NCBI RefSeq assembly: GCF_022832385.1
Contig: NZ_JALHLE010000019.1
Location: forward strand, 1 to 64,000
Source of the DNA: Novosphingobium album (ex Hu et al. 2023)
GTDB lineage: Bacteria; Pseudomonadota; Alphaproteobacteria; Sphingomonadales; Sphingomonadaceae
Direction of reading: 5' to 3'
DNA length: 64,000 nt
The notes below the pieces were generated by a model. The model was not told where the DNA came from, searched no databases, and was given only the letters and a program-made list of their open reading frames with translations. Positions 1-7,928 of the stretch are shown here, in pieces. The position numbers and the translations under genes were made by a program. Every line of letters begins with the position of its first letter. Position 1 is the stretch's first letter.

Positions 1-198
1 AGCCACGGCAGGCGGTGGCGCAGGCTGCGGCGCGGGTGCCGCAGACGTCGACGCAGGATCCGGCGATGCGGGCGCCGGATCGCCGAACATCGACGATTGC
101 CCGGCCGCCTCAAGCTCGGCGGCGCTGGGCGCGGCCTCTTCCTTGTCCCCGTTCTCCCAGGGAGGGGAATCGCCGAAACTGTCGCGTGAATCGTCCAT
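1..198 (-). CDS. Probable DNA polymerase III gamma/tau subunit, N-terminal fragment (cut by window edge)
   Basis: An open frame begins at ATG 198 and runs off the left edge with no stop in 66 codons. The visible part is acidic, then Ala/Pro rich (it starts MDDSRDSFGDSPPWENGDKE), which looks like a disordered leader rather than a catalytic domain. The call to dnaX rests on position: it lies 74 bases downstream of, and on the same strand as, the SRP RNA, and sphingomonad dnaX proteins often have such a leader before the clamp-loader ATPase. No ATPase motif falls within the window, so the name is an inference; another protein with an acidic, proline-rich leader is possible. Confidence 0.45.
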   Translation of the reverse strand, partial: MDDSRDSFGDSPPWENGDKEEAAPSAAELEAAGQSSMFGDPAPASPDPASTSAAPAPQPAPPPAVA

Positions 199-271
199 CG
201 TTTCGCAAACTAGGGCCCAAACACGATCAGGTCACGCCCGGGATAGAGGTTATGCGCGGCGATGTAGGTAA

Positions 272-359
272 AGGAGCCGGCCGACCCGCCGCAACCCGTT
301 GTGGCTGCTTCCTTCCGGACCTGACCAGGTTGGCGGACGCAAGCGTCCGACCGACTCCC
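272..359 (-). ncRNA. ffs: 4.5S RNA / small bacterial signal recognition particle RNA
   Basis: The minus strand carries the universally conserved SRP RNA apical block GGTCAGGTCCGGAAGGAAGC (303-326 region), which binds Ffh. The ends pair: GGAGTCGG at the 5' side with CCGGCTCC at the 3' side, followed by TTTA, giving a hairpin of about 88 nucleotides. It is the RNA scaffold of the co-translational membrane targeting particle. Ends were set from the outer stem and the upstream promoter, so they may be off by a few bases. Confidence 0.93.
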
Positions 360-366
360 AGGCGGC

Positions 367-395
367 CATATGGCGAGCGCATTGCCGTTTGTCCA
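367..395 (-). promoter_or_regulatory. Predicted sigma70-type promoter of the SRP RNA
   Basis: On the minus strand TGGACA (390-395) and CATATG (367-372) are separated by 17 bases, and the 5' end of the SRP RNA hairpin lies 7-8 bases further on. Spacing and position both fit a housekeeping promoter for the stable RNA. Confidence 0.6.
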
Positions 396-418
396 GCCCT
401 TAAGCCGGACCAACGCGC

Positions 419-697
419 TCAGCGGAAATTGTCGGCGTAGGCCTGGATCTTCAGGCGGCGCGGCGGCGTGGCGTGTACTTCGGCTTCAATGCCGTAGCGC
501 GCGGCATAGGCCTTGGCCTCGTCAACCGTCGGGAACTTCAGCACGACCTGCTGCTGGGTGTCACCCGAACCGGCCCACCCCATAAGAGGATCGGCCTTCT
601 TGGCTTCGGCGGGCGCGAATTCGAGGATCCACTGGTCCAGCAGTGCCTTGCCGGACTGCATGGCGTTTTTCGGGCGCTGATAGATGCGTGCACTCAT
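419..697 (-). CDS. ETC complex I subunit, NDUFS4-like accessory protein
   Basis: A 92-residue protein of the alphaproteobacterial/mitochondrial NDUFS4 family (PF04800), an accessory subunit that packs on the peripheral arm of NADH:ubiquinone oxidoreductase. Recognisable features are the N-terminal ARIYQRPKNAMQSGK segment, the LEF...DPLMGWAGSGD block and the final KAYAARYGIEAEVH stretch. Length fits the bacterial family. It lies 45 bases downstream of hrpB on the same strand and far from any nuo operon, which is usual for this gene. It is probably cytoplasmic, peripheral to the inner membrane. Confidence 0.9.
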   Translation of the reverse strand: MSARIYQRPKNAMQSGKALLDQWILEFAPAEAKKADPLMGWAGSGDTQQQVVLKFPTVDEAKAYAARYGIEAEVHATPPRRLKIQAYADNFR

Positions 698-742
698 GGA
701 TGAGCGCTTTGCCCCCGAATCAGGCTGGAAATCAAGCTGGAA

Positions 743-3196
743 TCACTTCCCCTTTGACGCTTCGAAGGCATTGCGGGTCTTGAGGCTGGGATCCTCGGCC
801 CACGGCTCGTCCGGCCAGCGGTGCCTGGGATAGCGCCCTTTCATCTCTCGCTGCACATCGCGCCACGATCCGCGCCAGAAACCGGGCAGATCGCGGGTGG
901 TCTGGATCGGCCGCCCGGCAGGCGATGTCAGCTTGAGCAGGAGCGGCTGCGGCGGCTGCCCGAACGTAGGATGCCGGTCCAGCCCGAACAGCGCCTGCAC
1001 GCGCACTTCGACACTGGGGCCGCCTTCGTCCTCGTAATCGATGGCGTGGCTGGTCCTGGCCGGACTGCGGAATTCGGCGGGTGCGAGTTTCTCCAGGACC
1101 TGCTGATCGTCCCAGGTCAGGCGTCCGCGCAAGGCCTCATGCAGCGCACGCTTGTCGATCGCATCGAGGCGGCGGCCCAGCAGAGGACCGAGCCAGTCGC
1201 CTCGATCGGACAGCAGCGCCTCGTCCGAGAGCGCCTCGATCCCGGCATAACGGCCACGGCGCAACAGCGAGATGCTGGACTTGCCGAATGGCACCAGCGC
1301 CAGCCCCTTGTCACGCACCCGGTCCAGCAGAAAGTCGCGGATCGCGTCCGGATCGGGCGAGGGATCGGGGCCGCTTGCCAGCGTGATCGCCCCCAGCCGC
1401 CGTTCCAACCGCGCCTCGACGCGCGCCTCTTCCTCGTTCCAGCGTAGAACCGAACGCCGCGCGATCCTCTCGCCGAGCCACTGCTCGACTTCGGCCGCTT
1501 CGAGCGATGCGCCGGACAGAATGCGTGCGCCTTTCGCCTGCCCCTGCGCATCGCCGACCACCATCCACTCGCGCGCAGCAAGCGGTGATGCCGGATCGAG
1601 CACATAGCCCCTGCCCCCGGCCGACAACCATGCCTCACCCGACGGGTCCCGGCGCCGCGCGACCATGTCCGGCCTGCCCATCGCCAGCAACACGCCTGCG
1701 GGAACGTCCTCACCTGAACCTTTGTCCGGCACCAGCGCACGCGCACGCTTCGCCCAGCCTGCCGCCAGCTTCCGCGACGCCTCGGCCCGCGCCGAGCGCT
1801 CGCCAGACCAGCGTGACAGGCGCTGTGCCAGATCGTCGCTGCGTCCCCCGAGACCACGCTCCTGCTGCAGCAGCGCCAGCTTGGCAGCCTTGCCTTCCGC
1901 ACCGAAGCGGGCAGCGTGAAGGATCATCGCCGCCTGCGCCGGGTCCATCGGCAGACTGGCGACCTTGCGCCCGAATTCGGTGATCCGGCCCGCATCGTCG
2001 AGCGCGTCCAGCGCCTCCAGCGCCTTTCGAGCAGCGTCGAGTGCGGGTGCGGGCGGCGGATCAAGCCATGCCATCGCCACGGGATCGGTATTCCCCCATT
2101 GCGCCAGCGAGAGCGTCAACGGTGCCAGATCGCTGGTCGTGATCTCAGGCGGATCGAACGCGGGACGCCCGGCATGGGCAGCCGCTTCCCAAAGCCGGTA
2201 GGCCGTTCCCGGCCCTTGCCGCGCCGCGCGGCCCGCCCGCTGTCCGGCCGAGGCCTGACTGGATCGATGCGTCACCAGCCGGGTCACACCGGCGGCCTTG
2301 TCGTATTCGGCCCGGCGCGACAGGCCGCTGTCCACGACCACCGAAACCCCATCCAGCGTCAGCGATGTTTCGGCGATCGCGGTCGCCAGCACCACGCGCC
2401 GCCGACCTTCCGGATTGCGCCGAATTGCGGCGCGTTGGGCAGCCGGTTCGCACTGGCCATGCAGCGGCAGTACAAGTGCTTGCGGCAACTTTTCCGCGAG
2501 ACGCTCCGCCACCCGCTCGATTTCGCGGACACCGGGAAGGAACGCCAGCACATCGCCCTCCTGTTCGCGCCAGCCCGTCAGGATGGCCGAAGTCATGGCA
2601 TCCTCGATCCGCTGGTCCGGCGCGCCGCCCAGCCAGCGGATGTCGAGCGGCCAGGCCTTGCCCGCGCTTTCGATGACGGGCGTGCCCTCCCCCAACAGCC
2701 GGGCGAAGCGCGAACCGTCGATCGTGGCGGACATCACCACCAGCTGCAGGTCCTCGCGCAGAACCTCACGGCACTCGATGGCCAGAGCAAGTCCAAGGTC
2801 GCTGTCGAGATGGCGCTCATGGGCTTCATCGAAGAGCACCGCGGAAACACCGGTCAGTTCAGGATCGGCGAGGATCGTCGAAACGAAGATCGCCTCGGTC
2901 ATCACCACAACGCGCGTGCGCGCCGAGCGGCGCGTATCGAGACGGGTTACATAGCCGATCGTCTCGCCGGCTTTTTCTCCCAGTTGCTCCGCCATCCGCT
3001 CTGCCGCAGCCCTCGCCGCGACACGGCGCGGCGACAGAAGGATCACCGTACCGTCACACCACGGTTCTGCCAGCAGTGCGGGCCCGACCGCCGTCGTCTT
3101 GCCCGCACCCGGCGGTGCAATCAGGACCGCACCCGTGCGCTTGCGAAGGGACTGCAGCAGGTCGGCAAGGACAGCATGTATGGGAAGCGCGCTCAC
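743..3196 (-). CDS. hrpB: ATP-dependent RNA helicase HrpB
   Basis: An 817-residue DEAH-box helicase with the domain order of HrpB. Walker A APPGAGKTT is at about residues 27-35, DEAH (DEAHERH) at 123-129, SATID follows, and the arginine-finger motif QRAGRAAR closes the RecA-like core. The C-terminal third is the HrpB-specific domain. Length is typical (about 810-830). The start MSALPIHAVLADLL gives the family's usual short N-terminus before motif I. It may be co-transcribed with the downstream complex I subunit. The cellular role of HrpB remains poorly defined even in E. coli. Confidence 0.95.
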   Translation of the reverse strand: MSALPIHAVLADLLQSLRKRTGAVLIAPPGAGKTTAVGPALLAEPWCDGTVILLSPRRVAARAAAERMAEQLGEKAGETIGYVTRLDTRRSARTRVVVMTEAIFVSTILADPELTGVSAVLFDEAHERHLDSDLGLALAIECREVLREDLQLVVMSATIDGSRFARLLGEGTPVIESAGKAWPLDIRWLGGAPDQRIEDAMTSAILTGWREQEGDVLAFLPGVREIERVAERLAEKLPQALVLPLHGQCEPAAQRAAIRRNPEGRRRVVLATAIAETSLTLDGVSVVVDSGLSRRAEYDKAAGVTRLVTHRSSQASAGQRAGRAARQGPGTAYRLWEAAAHAGRPAFDPPEITTSDLAPLTLSLAQWGNTDPVAMAWLDPPPAPALDAARKALEALDALDDAGRITEFGRKVASLPMDPAQAAMILHAARFGAEGKAAKLALLQQERGLGGRSDDLAQRLSRWSGERSARAEASRKLAAGWAKRARALVPDKGSGEDVPAGVLLAMGRPDMVARRRDPSGEAWLSAGGRGYVLDPASPLAAREWMVVGDAQGQAKGARILSGASLEAAEVEQWLGERIARRSVLRWNEEEARVEARLERRLGAITLASGPDPSPDPDAIRDFLLDRVRDKGLALVPFGKSSISLLRRGRYAGIEALSDEALLSDRGDWLGPLLGRRLDAIDKRALHEALRGRLTWDDQQVLEKLAPAEFRSPARTSHAIDYEDEGGPSVEVRVQALFGLDRHPTFGQPPQPLLLKLTSPAGRPIQTTRDLPGFWRGSWRDVQREMKGRYPRHRWPDEPWAEDPSLKTRNAFEASKGK

Positions 3197-3399
3197 GCAT
3201 GCCCCTTAGAACCTCGTACGCCGCAGTGGAAGCGGCGCACCCGAAAGAAAGGACCTGCCGTAGCAACGGGAACTTCTACGCGGTCCATAGGGATTTGAGT
3301 TCCCACCGAATCCTTCGTCCACGTTTCCTCAACACTTGCCGCTTACCACGAATTCGGAAGTTTATTGATGTCCGCCAAGAAAGCATAAATACCCTGACG

Positions 3400-5322
3400 A
3401 TGAACCGGGCCGGTCAACACCCTCTTCCAGTGGCGCAATACCTAAGGTTGCGGGATCAAATTCCTGCGCTTTACGGCCTGTTGTCTGTAAACGCTGCCAT
3501 TTTGGCCTACACGCACCGCAATCTGGCGCCCGGACCGCTTGTCCTCACTGTCCCGGCCATCATGATCACCGTCTGCATGATCCGAATGCTGATATGGATG
3601 CGGCCGGTTTCTGCGAGGGACCTGGACGTCACGCAGGTAGAGAACCGCCTCAAGCGAACGGTCTTTCTGGGCACAGTCCTGTCCGTTGCCTACGTCTGCT
3701 GGGCCATGATGCTCGATCAGTACGGCGGACCTTACGAACACGGCCATGTCGCGATATTCGTCGCCGTGACAGTCCTCGGATGCATTTTCTGCCTGACGTT
3801 CCTGCCTGTTGCAGCCTTCCTTGTGGCGGTGAGCGTCCTTGGCACCTTTGTCGTCTACTGCTTCGTGCAGAAGGCAGAAGTAATGCTGGCGATCGCGCTC
3901 AACATCTCGCTTGTGACCGCCGTCGTCCTCAAGATCCTTCGTGACTACTACAATTCTTTCGTCAGCCTCGAAAAGTCACAGCGCGAACTGCAGGGCGAAC
4001 GCCGGCAGGCACACACGCTGAGCGAGGAAAACGCACGCCTGGCACAGACGGATTCGCTGACCGGCATACCCAACCGGCGCTATTTCTTCCGGACCCTGGA
4101 AAGCCTTCTCGAACGCGCCCGGCCGGATGAAACATTTACCATTGGCTTGATCGACCTTGATCGTTTCAAGCCGGTGAACGACACACACGGCCACGCCCAT
4201 GGCGACCGCCTGCTGCAGGTCATCGGTCAGCGCATGGTGCATCTGTGTCCCGACAATGCCATTGTGGCACGCCTGGGTGGCGATGAATTCGGGCTGATCG
4301 TCATGGATGGTCCGGAAGGTGCTGAACGCGTTGCCCAGCAAATGTGCCGGGCCATTCAAGAGCCCGTGCGGATCGGCGATGTTCTGGTGTCGGTCGGCTG
4401 TTCGGCCGGACTTGCCGTCTATCCCGAAACCGCGACCAGCGCTGACCTCTTGTTCGACCGGACCGACTTCGCCCTCTATCACGCCAAGAAGCAGAAGCGT
4501 GGCCAATGCGTGCGTTTCTCCGAAAAGCTGGAGCACCTGATCCGGTCGGAACAGGCCATTGATGCGGCTTTGCACAGTGCCGATCTGACGCAGGAACTCT
4601 CGCTGGTCTATCAGCCGATCGTCGAAACAGAAACCCTCAAGCCGCTGGGCGTGGAATGTCTGGCCCGGTGGAGCTCCCCCACTCTGGGCGACATTTCGCC
4701 AGAACTGCTTATCGCATCAGCCGAACGTGCCGGGCGCGCCCGCGAAATCACGCTCGCCCTGTTCGACACTGCGCTTAGCGCCCTGCAGCAGTTGCCCGCG
4801 TCGTTGCGCATGTCGTTCAACCTGTCGGGCCACAACTTGTGCGATCCCGACACTATCACGGCTCTGCTCGACCGCCTTGCGGCATCGGACTGTGATACCG
4901 GCCGCCTGCTTTTCGAAATAACCGAGACTTCGCTCATCACCGACATCGACACGGCGGAAGTGGCGCTCCAGCGCCTGCGCGAGACTGGTACACGCATCGC
5001 GCTGGACGATTTTGGAACCGGGTATTCGAGCTTGTCCTCGCTCCACAAGCTGCCTCTCGACATCGTGAAGATCGACCGCAGTTTCGCGGCTCGCCTTGGC
5101 GATGCGTCCGGGCGCCGTCTCATCACTGCGATCCGTAACCTTGTCCGTTCGCTGTCATTGGATTGCGTCATCGAAGGGATCGAAACCGAAGATCAGCTCA
5201 TCAGTGCCCGTCTGGCCGGCTTCACGCTGGCACAGGGCTATTTCATCTCACGCCCCATGAGTCTGTCGTGCCTTCTCGAGCACATCGAGGACCGTTCGAC
5301 CGCCCGCTGGAGCGCAGCCTGA
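3400..5322 (+). CDS. Membrane-anchored GGDEF-EAL protein (cyclic di-GMP synthesis/degradation)
   Basis: A 640-residue protein with about five to six N-terminal membrane segments (residues 20-190), a short coiled linker, a GGDEF domain and a C-terminal EAL domain. The active-site loop GGDEF is intact at 293-297. No RxxD inhibitory site lies five residues before it. The EAL signature is ECL (419-421) with the acidic DDFGTGYSS motif (536-544), FNLSGHNL, EITE and KIDRS present, so phosphodiesterase activity is plausible. The start ATG 3400 is preferred because longer in-frame extensions run into the divergent hrpB gene. It probably turns over cyclic di-GMP at the inner membrane; the signal sensed is unknown. 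Confidence 0.9.
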   Translation: MNRAGQHPLPVAQYLRLRDQIPALYGLLSVNAAILAYTHRNLAPGPLVLTVPAIMITVCMIRMLIWMRPVSARDLDVTQVENRLKRTVFLGTVLSVAYVCWAMMLDQYGGPYEHGHVAIFVAVTVLGCIFCLTFLPVAAFLVAVSVLGTFVVYCFVQKAEVMLAIALNISLVTAVVLKILRDYYNSFVSLEKSQRELQGERRQAHTLSEENARLAQTDSLTGIPNRRYFFRTLESLLERARPDETFTIGLIDLDRFKPVNDTHGHAHGDRLLQVIGQRMVHLCPDNAIVARLGGDEFGLIVMDGPEGAERVAQQMCRAIQEPVRIGDVLVSVGCSAGLAVYPETATSADLLFDRTDFALYHAKKQKRGQCVRFSEKLEHLIRSEQAIDAALHSADLTQELSLVYQPIVETETLKPLGVECLARWSSPTLGDISPELLIASAERAGRAREITLALFDTALSALQQLPASLRMSFNLSGHNLCDPDTITALLDRLAASDCDTGRLLFEITETSLITDIDTAEVALQRLRETGTRIALDDFGTGYSSLSSLHKLPLDIVKIDRSFAARLGDASGRRLITAIRNLVRSLSLDCVIEGIETEDQLISARLAGFTLAQGYFISRPMSLSCLLEHIEDRSTARWSAA

Positions 5323-5337
5323 CAGCACCGCCCAGGA

Positions 5338-6093
5338 TCAACCGGCCGCCGATCCCTTGACTCCATAGTCGATCCGAATCCGAACCCAGGTCCCGAGCTG
5401 CGGCTTGCCGTTTATCCGGGGCGGAACCACCTGAAACTGCCATGCCGCATTGAGTACGGCCCGCCCGAATCCGGAACCACGCGGAGATTCGCCGAGGATC
5501 TGGCAATTATCGACCTTGTAATGCTCCAGCGTCTGGCACGCGATCATGCCCCAGCCCTCGCGCGGCGCAGTCGCCGGGAGATAACCGCCAAGTTGGGCAT
5601 CGGTCGGTTTGCGATACCAGTCGGCGTTGTAAAGTATCGCACCGCCGGGCCCTTCACCCGGACCATAAACTGCACCGCCACCCGAAGGCGCACTGTCGCC
5701 CGAACTGCGCATGCCGCCGATGTCCGCCGCGGCCATGTCGGCGCTGGACAGCTTCAGGAAAGTGAAAGCCGGCTTTTGCGCAGGGGCGGGCTGCTCAACG
5801 GGTGGTACCGGCGTTTTGACCTGCACCGCCTCCTGAACGGCTTCACGCGGCTCTCGCTTCTTTTCCTGCCGTTTTTTGTCCCTGGCCTTGCTGCCTGCGT
5901 CTTCATTGTTCCCCGAGACGTCGAACGTCACCGGGTTCTTCTGCTTTTCCAGTCGGGGCGCAACCTGCGTCTGGTAGATAGCCACCAGCAGCGCGAGCAC
6001 AATGATAGCCGCCGAGAGCAGCGTGGAAACCAGGCGTTGACGGGGCGACCCGGGTTGATAACCCACTGTCACTCGATCGGAGTCTGAGCGCAT
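5338..6093 (-). CDS. TonB-like periplasm-spanning protein
   Basis: A 251-residue protein with one N-terminal membrane anchor (about residues 20-42), a long charged and proline-rich stretch (KKRQEKKREPREAVQ, then PVPPVEQPAPAQKP), and a C-terminal domain beginning around GWGMIACQTLEHYKVDNC that resembles the TonB C-terminal fold (AAWQFQVVPPRINGKPQLG). This is the architecture of energy transducers for TonB-dependent receptors. No exbB/exbD lies beside it. The two cysteines in the C-terminal domain could form a disulfide. Exact partner receptors cannot be inferred. Confidence 0.7.
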   Translation of the reverse strand: MRSDSDRVTVGYQPGSPRQRLVSTLLSAAIIVLALLVAIYQTQVAPRLEKQKNPVTFDVSGNNEDAGSKARDKKRQEKKREPREAVQEAVQVKTPVPPVEQPAPAQKPAFTFLKLSSADMAAADIGGMRSSGDSAPSGGGAVYGPGEGPGGAILYNADWYRKPTDAQLGGYLPATAPREGWGMIACQTLEHYKVDNCQILGESPRGSGFGRAVLNAAWQFQVVPPRINGKPQLGTWVRIRIDYGVKGSAAG

Positions 6094-6176
6094 TGCATCG
6101 CTGAATAAGAGAGACCGCGTTTCACTACAATTTCGGCCTTATTGCAGAAGCAAAGACGAGGCCGTCACACCGGCAC

Positions 6177-7205
6177 TCAGTAGCGGCGCGCGACCACGAA
6201 TTCGACCGCCTCCGCCATGGCGGCACGCGCTTCGCCAGCCGGAAATCCGGCAATGGCATCGATCGCTCGCTGCGCATAAAGGCGCGCGCGCTCTCGGGTC
6301 GCCTCCACGCATCCGTGGCGATTGATCAGTTCCACCGCATGGGCAAGGTCCTCGTCTTCAGTGCGGAAGCCGGCGATGGCTTCTTCCCAAAACTTGCGTT
6401 CCTCGGCGCTGCCGCGCGCATAAGCGAGGATGACCGGCAGGGTCATCTTGCCCTCGCGGAAGTCATCGCCCTTGTCCTTGCCGGATTCAGAAGCTTCCGA
6501 ATCGTAGTCGATGGCGTCATCCACCAGCTGGAACGCGATACCCAGATTGCGGCCGAACGCATCGAGCGCCATTTCCTCCGCTTCGCTCTTTTCGGCCACC
6601 ACTGCCGCAATGCGGGTTGCAGCCGCGAACAAGGCCGCCGTCTTCGAACCGATGATCTGGAGGTAGTGTTCCTCGCTGGTCTCGATCTTGCGCTGGGCAG
6701 TGAGCTGGTCGACCTCACCCTCCGCTATGATGCTGGCTGCATTCGACAGGATTTTCAGAACCTTGAGGCTGCCGTCTTCAACCATGAGCTCGAACGAGCG
6801 GGTAAAGAGGAAATCGCCGACCAACACCGTCGCGGGATTGCCGAAAACGATATTCGCAGCCGCCTTGCCGCGCCGCAAATCCGAGCCGTCGACGACATCG
6901 TCATGCAGCAGCGTTGCCGTATGGATGAACTCCACGGCGGCGGCCAGCTTGTGGTGGCGCGTGCCCTGATAGCCGCACAGTTCTGCCCCGGCGACCGTCA
7001 GCATCGGACGCATGCGCTTGCCACCGCCCGAGATCAGGTGCCCCGCGAGCGCCGGGATCAGCGGAATCTCGCTCTGCATCCTATCGAGGATGACGGAATT
7101 GACGCTGTTCATGCCGGCAGCGGTGAGTGCCAGCATGGGAGCGAGGGAAGGCTGCGGCCTGCGGGAACGCAGGGTAATAACGTCTGCACTCATCGCCCCG
7201 CGCAT
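6177..7205 (-). CDS. Polyprenyl diphosphate synthase (octaprenyl/decaprenyl type)
   Basis: A 342-residue trans-isoprenyl diphosphate synthase that makes the long side chain of ubiquinone from IPP. The substrate motif GGKRMRP is at about 61-67, the first Asp-rich motif DDVVD at 102-106 with downstream RRG, and the second Asp-rich motif in FQLVDDAIDYD near 228-236. Small or bulky residues before the first motif set chain length, which I cannot assign; in this lineage the decaprenyl (Q-10) product is usual. An internal ATG at 7193 (MSADVITL) is an equally good start. It diverges from the chorismate mutase gene. Confidence 0.92.
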   Translation of the reverse strand: MRGAMSADVITLRSRRPQPSLAPMLALTAAGMNSVNSVILDRMQSEIPLIPALAGHLISGGGKRMRPMLTVAGAELCGYQGTRHHKLAAAVEFIHTATLLHDDVVDGSDLRRGKAAANIVFGNPATVLVGDFLFTRSFELMVEDGSLKVLKILSNAASIIAEGEVDQLTAQRKIETSEEHYLQIIGSKTAALFAAATRIAAVVAEKSEAEEMALDAFGRNLGIAFQLVDDAIDYDSEASESGKDKGDDFREGKMTLPVILAYARGSAEERKFWEEAIAGFRTEDEDLAHAVELINRHGCVEATRERARLYAQRAIDAIAGFPAGEARAAMAEAVEFVVARRY

Positions 7206-7302
7206 TGCGCGCTGATCGCCTGCAACGCAAGTGCAAACGCCACGAGTGGGACAAACAGTGCGGCTGGCAGACAGCAGGAAGCCGTGCTAGCGGAGCCACA
7301 CG

Positions 7303-7602
7303 ATGACCCAGGACACTCCCGCCACCGATCCCGCTCTCGCCGGCTTCCGCTCGAGCATCGACAATATCGACGCCGCGTTGATCCATATGCTGGCCGAGCG
7401 TTTCCGCATCACCCAGGCTGTGGGTGCCTACAAGGCGGAGCACAATCTCCCCGCTTCAGATCCGTCTCGTGAAGAGCGGCAGATCGCCCGCCTGCGCAAG
7501 CTGGCGGAAGATGCGCATCTCGATCCAGACTTCGGCGAGAAGTTCATCCGCTTCGTGATCGACGAAGTGATCCGCCATCACGAGCGGGCAAAGGCGGGCT
7601 GA
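7303..7602 (+). CDS. Chorismate mutase, AroQ class (monofunctional)
   Basis: A 99-residue all-helical chorismate mutase that converts chorismate to prephenate for Phe/Tyr synthesis. The AroQ signature residues are visible: Arg in GFRSSIDNID, Arg in AERFRITQAVG, Lys in AYKAEH and the DPSREERQ segment. No dehydratase or dehydrogenase domain is fused. Size is typical of stand-alone alphaproteobacterial enzymes. It stands alone and shares a bidirectional terminator with the next minus-strand gene. Confidence 0.92.
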   Translation: MTQDTPATDPALAGFRSSIDNIDAALIHMLAERFRITQAVGAYKAEHNLPASDPSREERQIARLRKLAEDAHLDPDFGEKFIRFVIDEVIRHHERAKAG

Positions 7603-7612
7603 CGGCACCGGC

Positions 7613-7643
7613 TAAGGGGCGGCCAGCCCGCGGCCGCTCCTTA
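7613..7643. terminator. Bidirectional hairpin terminator between convergent genes
   Basis: TAAGGGGCGGCC (7613-7624) pairs with GGCCGCTCCTTA (7632-7643) over 12 base pairs with one G-T wobble and a 7-base loop. It sits between the ends of chorismate mutase and the 67-residue minus-strand gene and includes that gene's stop codon. The poly-T tail is poor on both sides. Confidence 0.6.
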
Positions 7644-7844
7644 TTCCTCAACGAGATCCTGCAACTTGCTCAACAGTGTCTGGATGCGCGTGGCGGCCTC
7701 GGTGAAGGTCTTCACGTCCTCGCGGTTGTTGTTGCCGCGCGCTTCCTTGGCGGCTTCGACATAGCCTTCCATGTCGACCTCGAGCGCATCGACCAGCATT
7801 TCGATCTCGTCGGAGGTCAAGGAAAGGGAGATGGTGTCGGTCAT
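7641..7844 (-). CDS. Small acidic helical protein of unknown function
   Basis: A 67-residue, strongly acidic protein (many Glu/Asp) predicted to be mostly helical, with no signal peptide or membrane segment. I do not recognise a family. It follows the histidine kinase gene by about 85 bases on the same strand, so it may be a distal member of the PepSY/regulator/kinase operon. A GAGT-type ribosome binding stretch precedes the ATG. Codon use is like the neighbours, which supports a real gene. Confidence 0.6.
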   Translation of the reverse strand: MTDTISLSLTSDEIEMLVDALEVDMEGYVEAAKEARGNNNREDVKTFTEAATRIQTLLSKLQDLVEE

Positions 7845-7928
7845 GGGTACTCCTTGGAAGTCTTTGGGGTCCCATGAGGATACCAGGACCGTTCCGCAAC
7901 CCGTTTCGTGCCGCTTGTCCCCGCCTGC

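Noticed and set aside
1916..3298. Long plus-strand frame of 460 codons
   Set aside because: It is antisense to hrpB, whose helicase motifs are complete, and the encoded protein is Arg/His-rich with no fold; a typical shadow of high-GC coding DNA.
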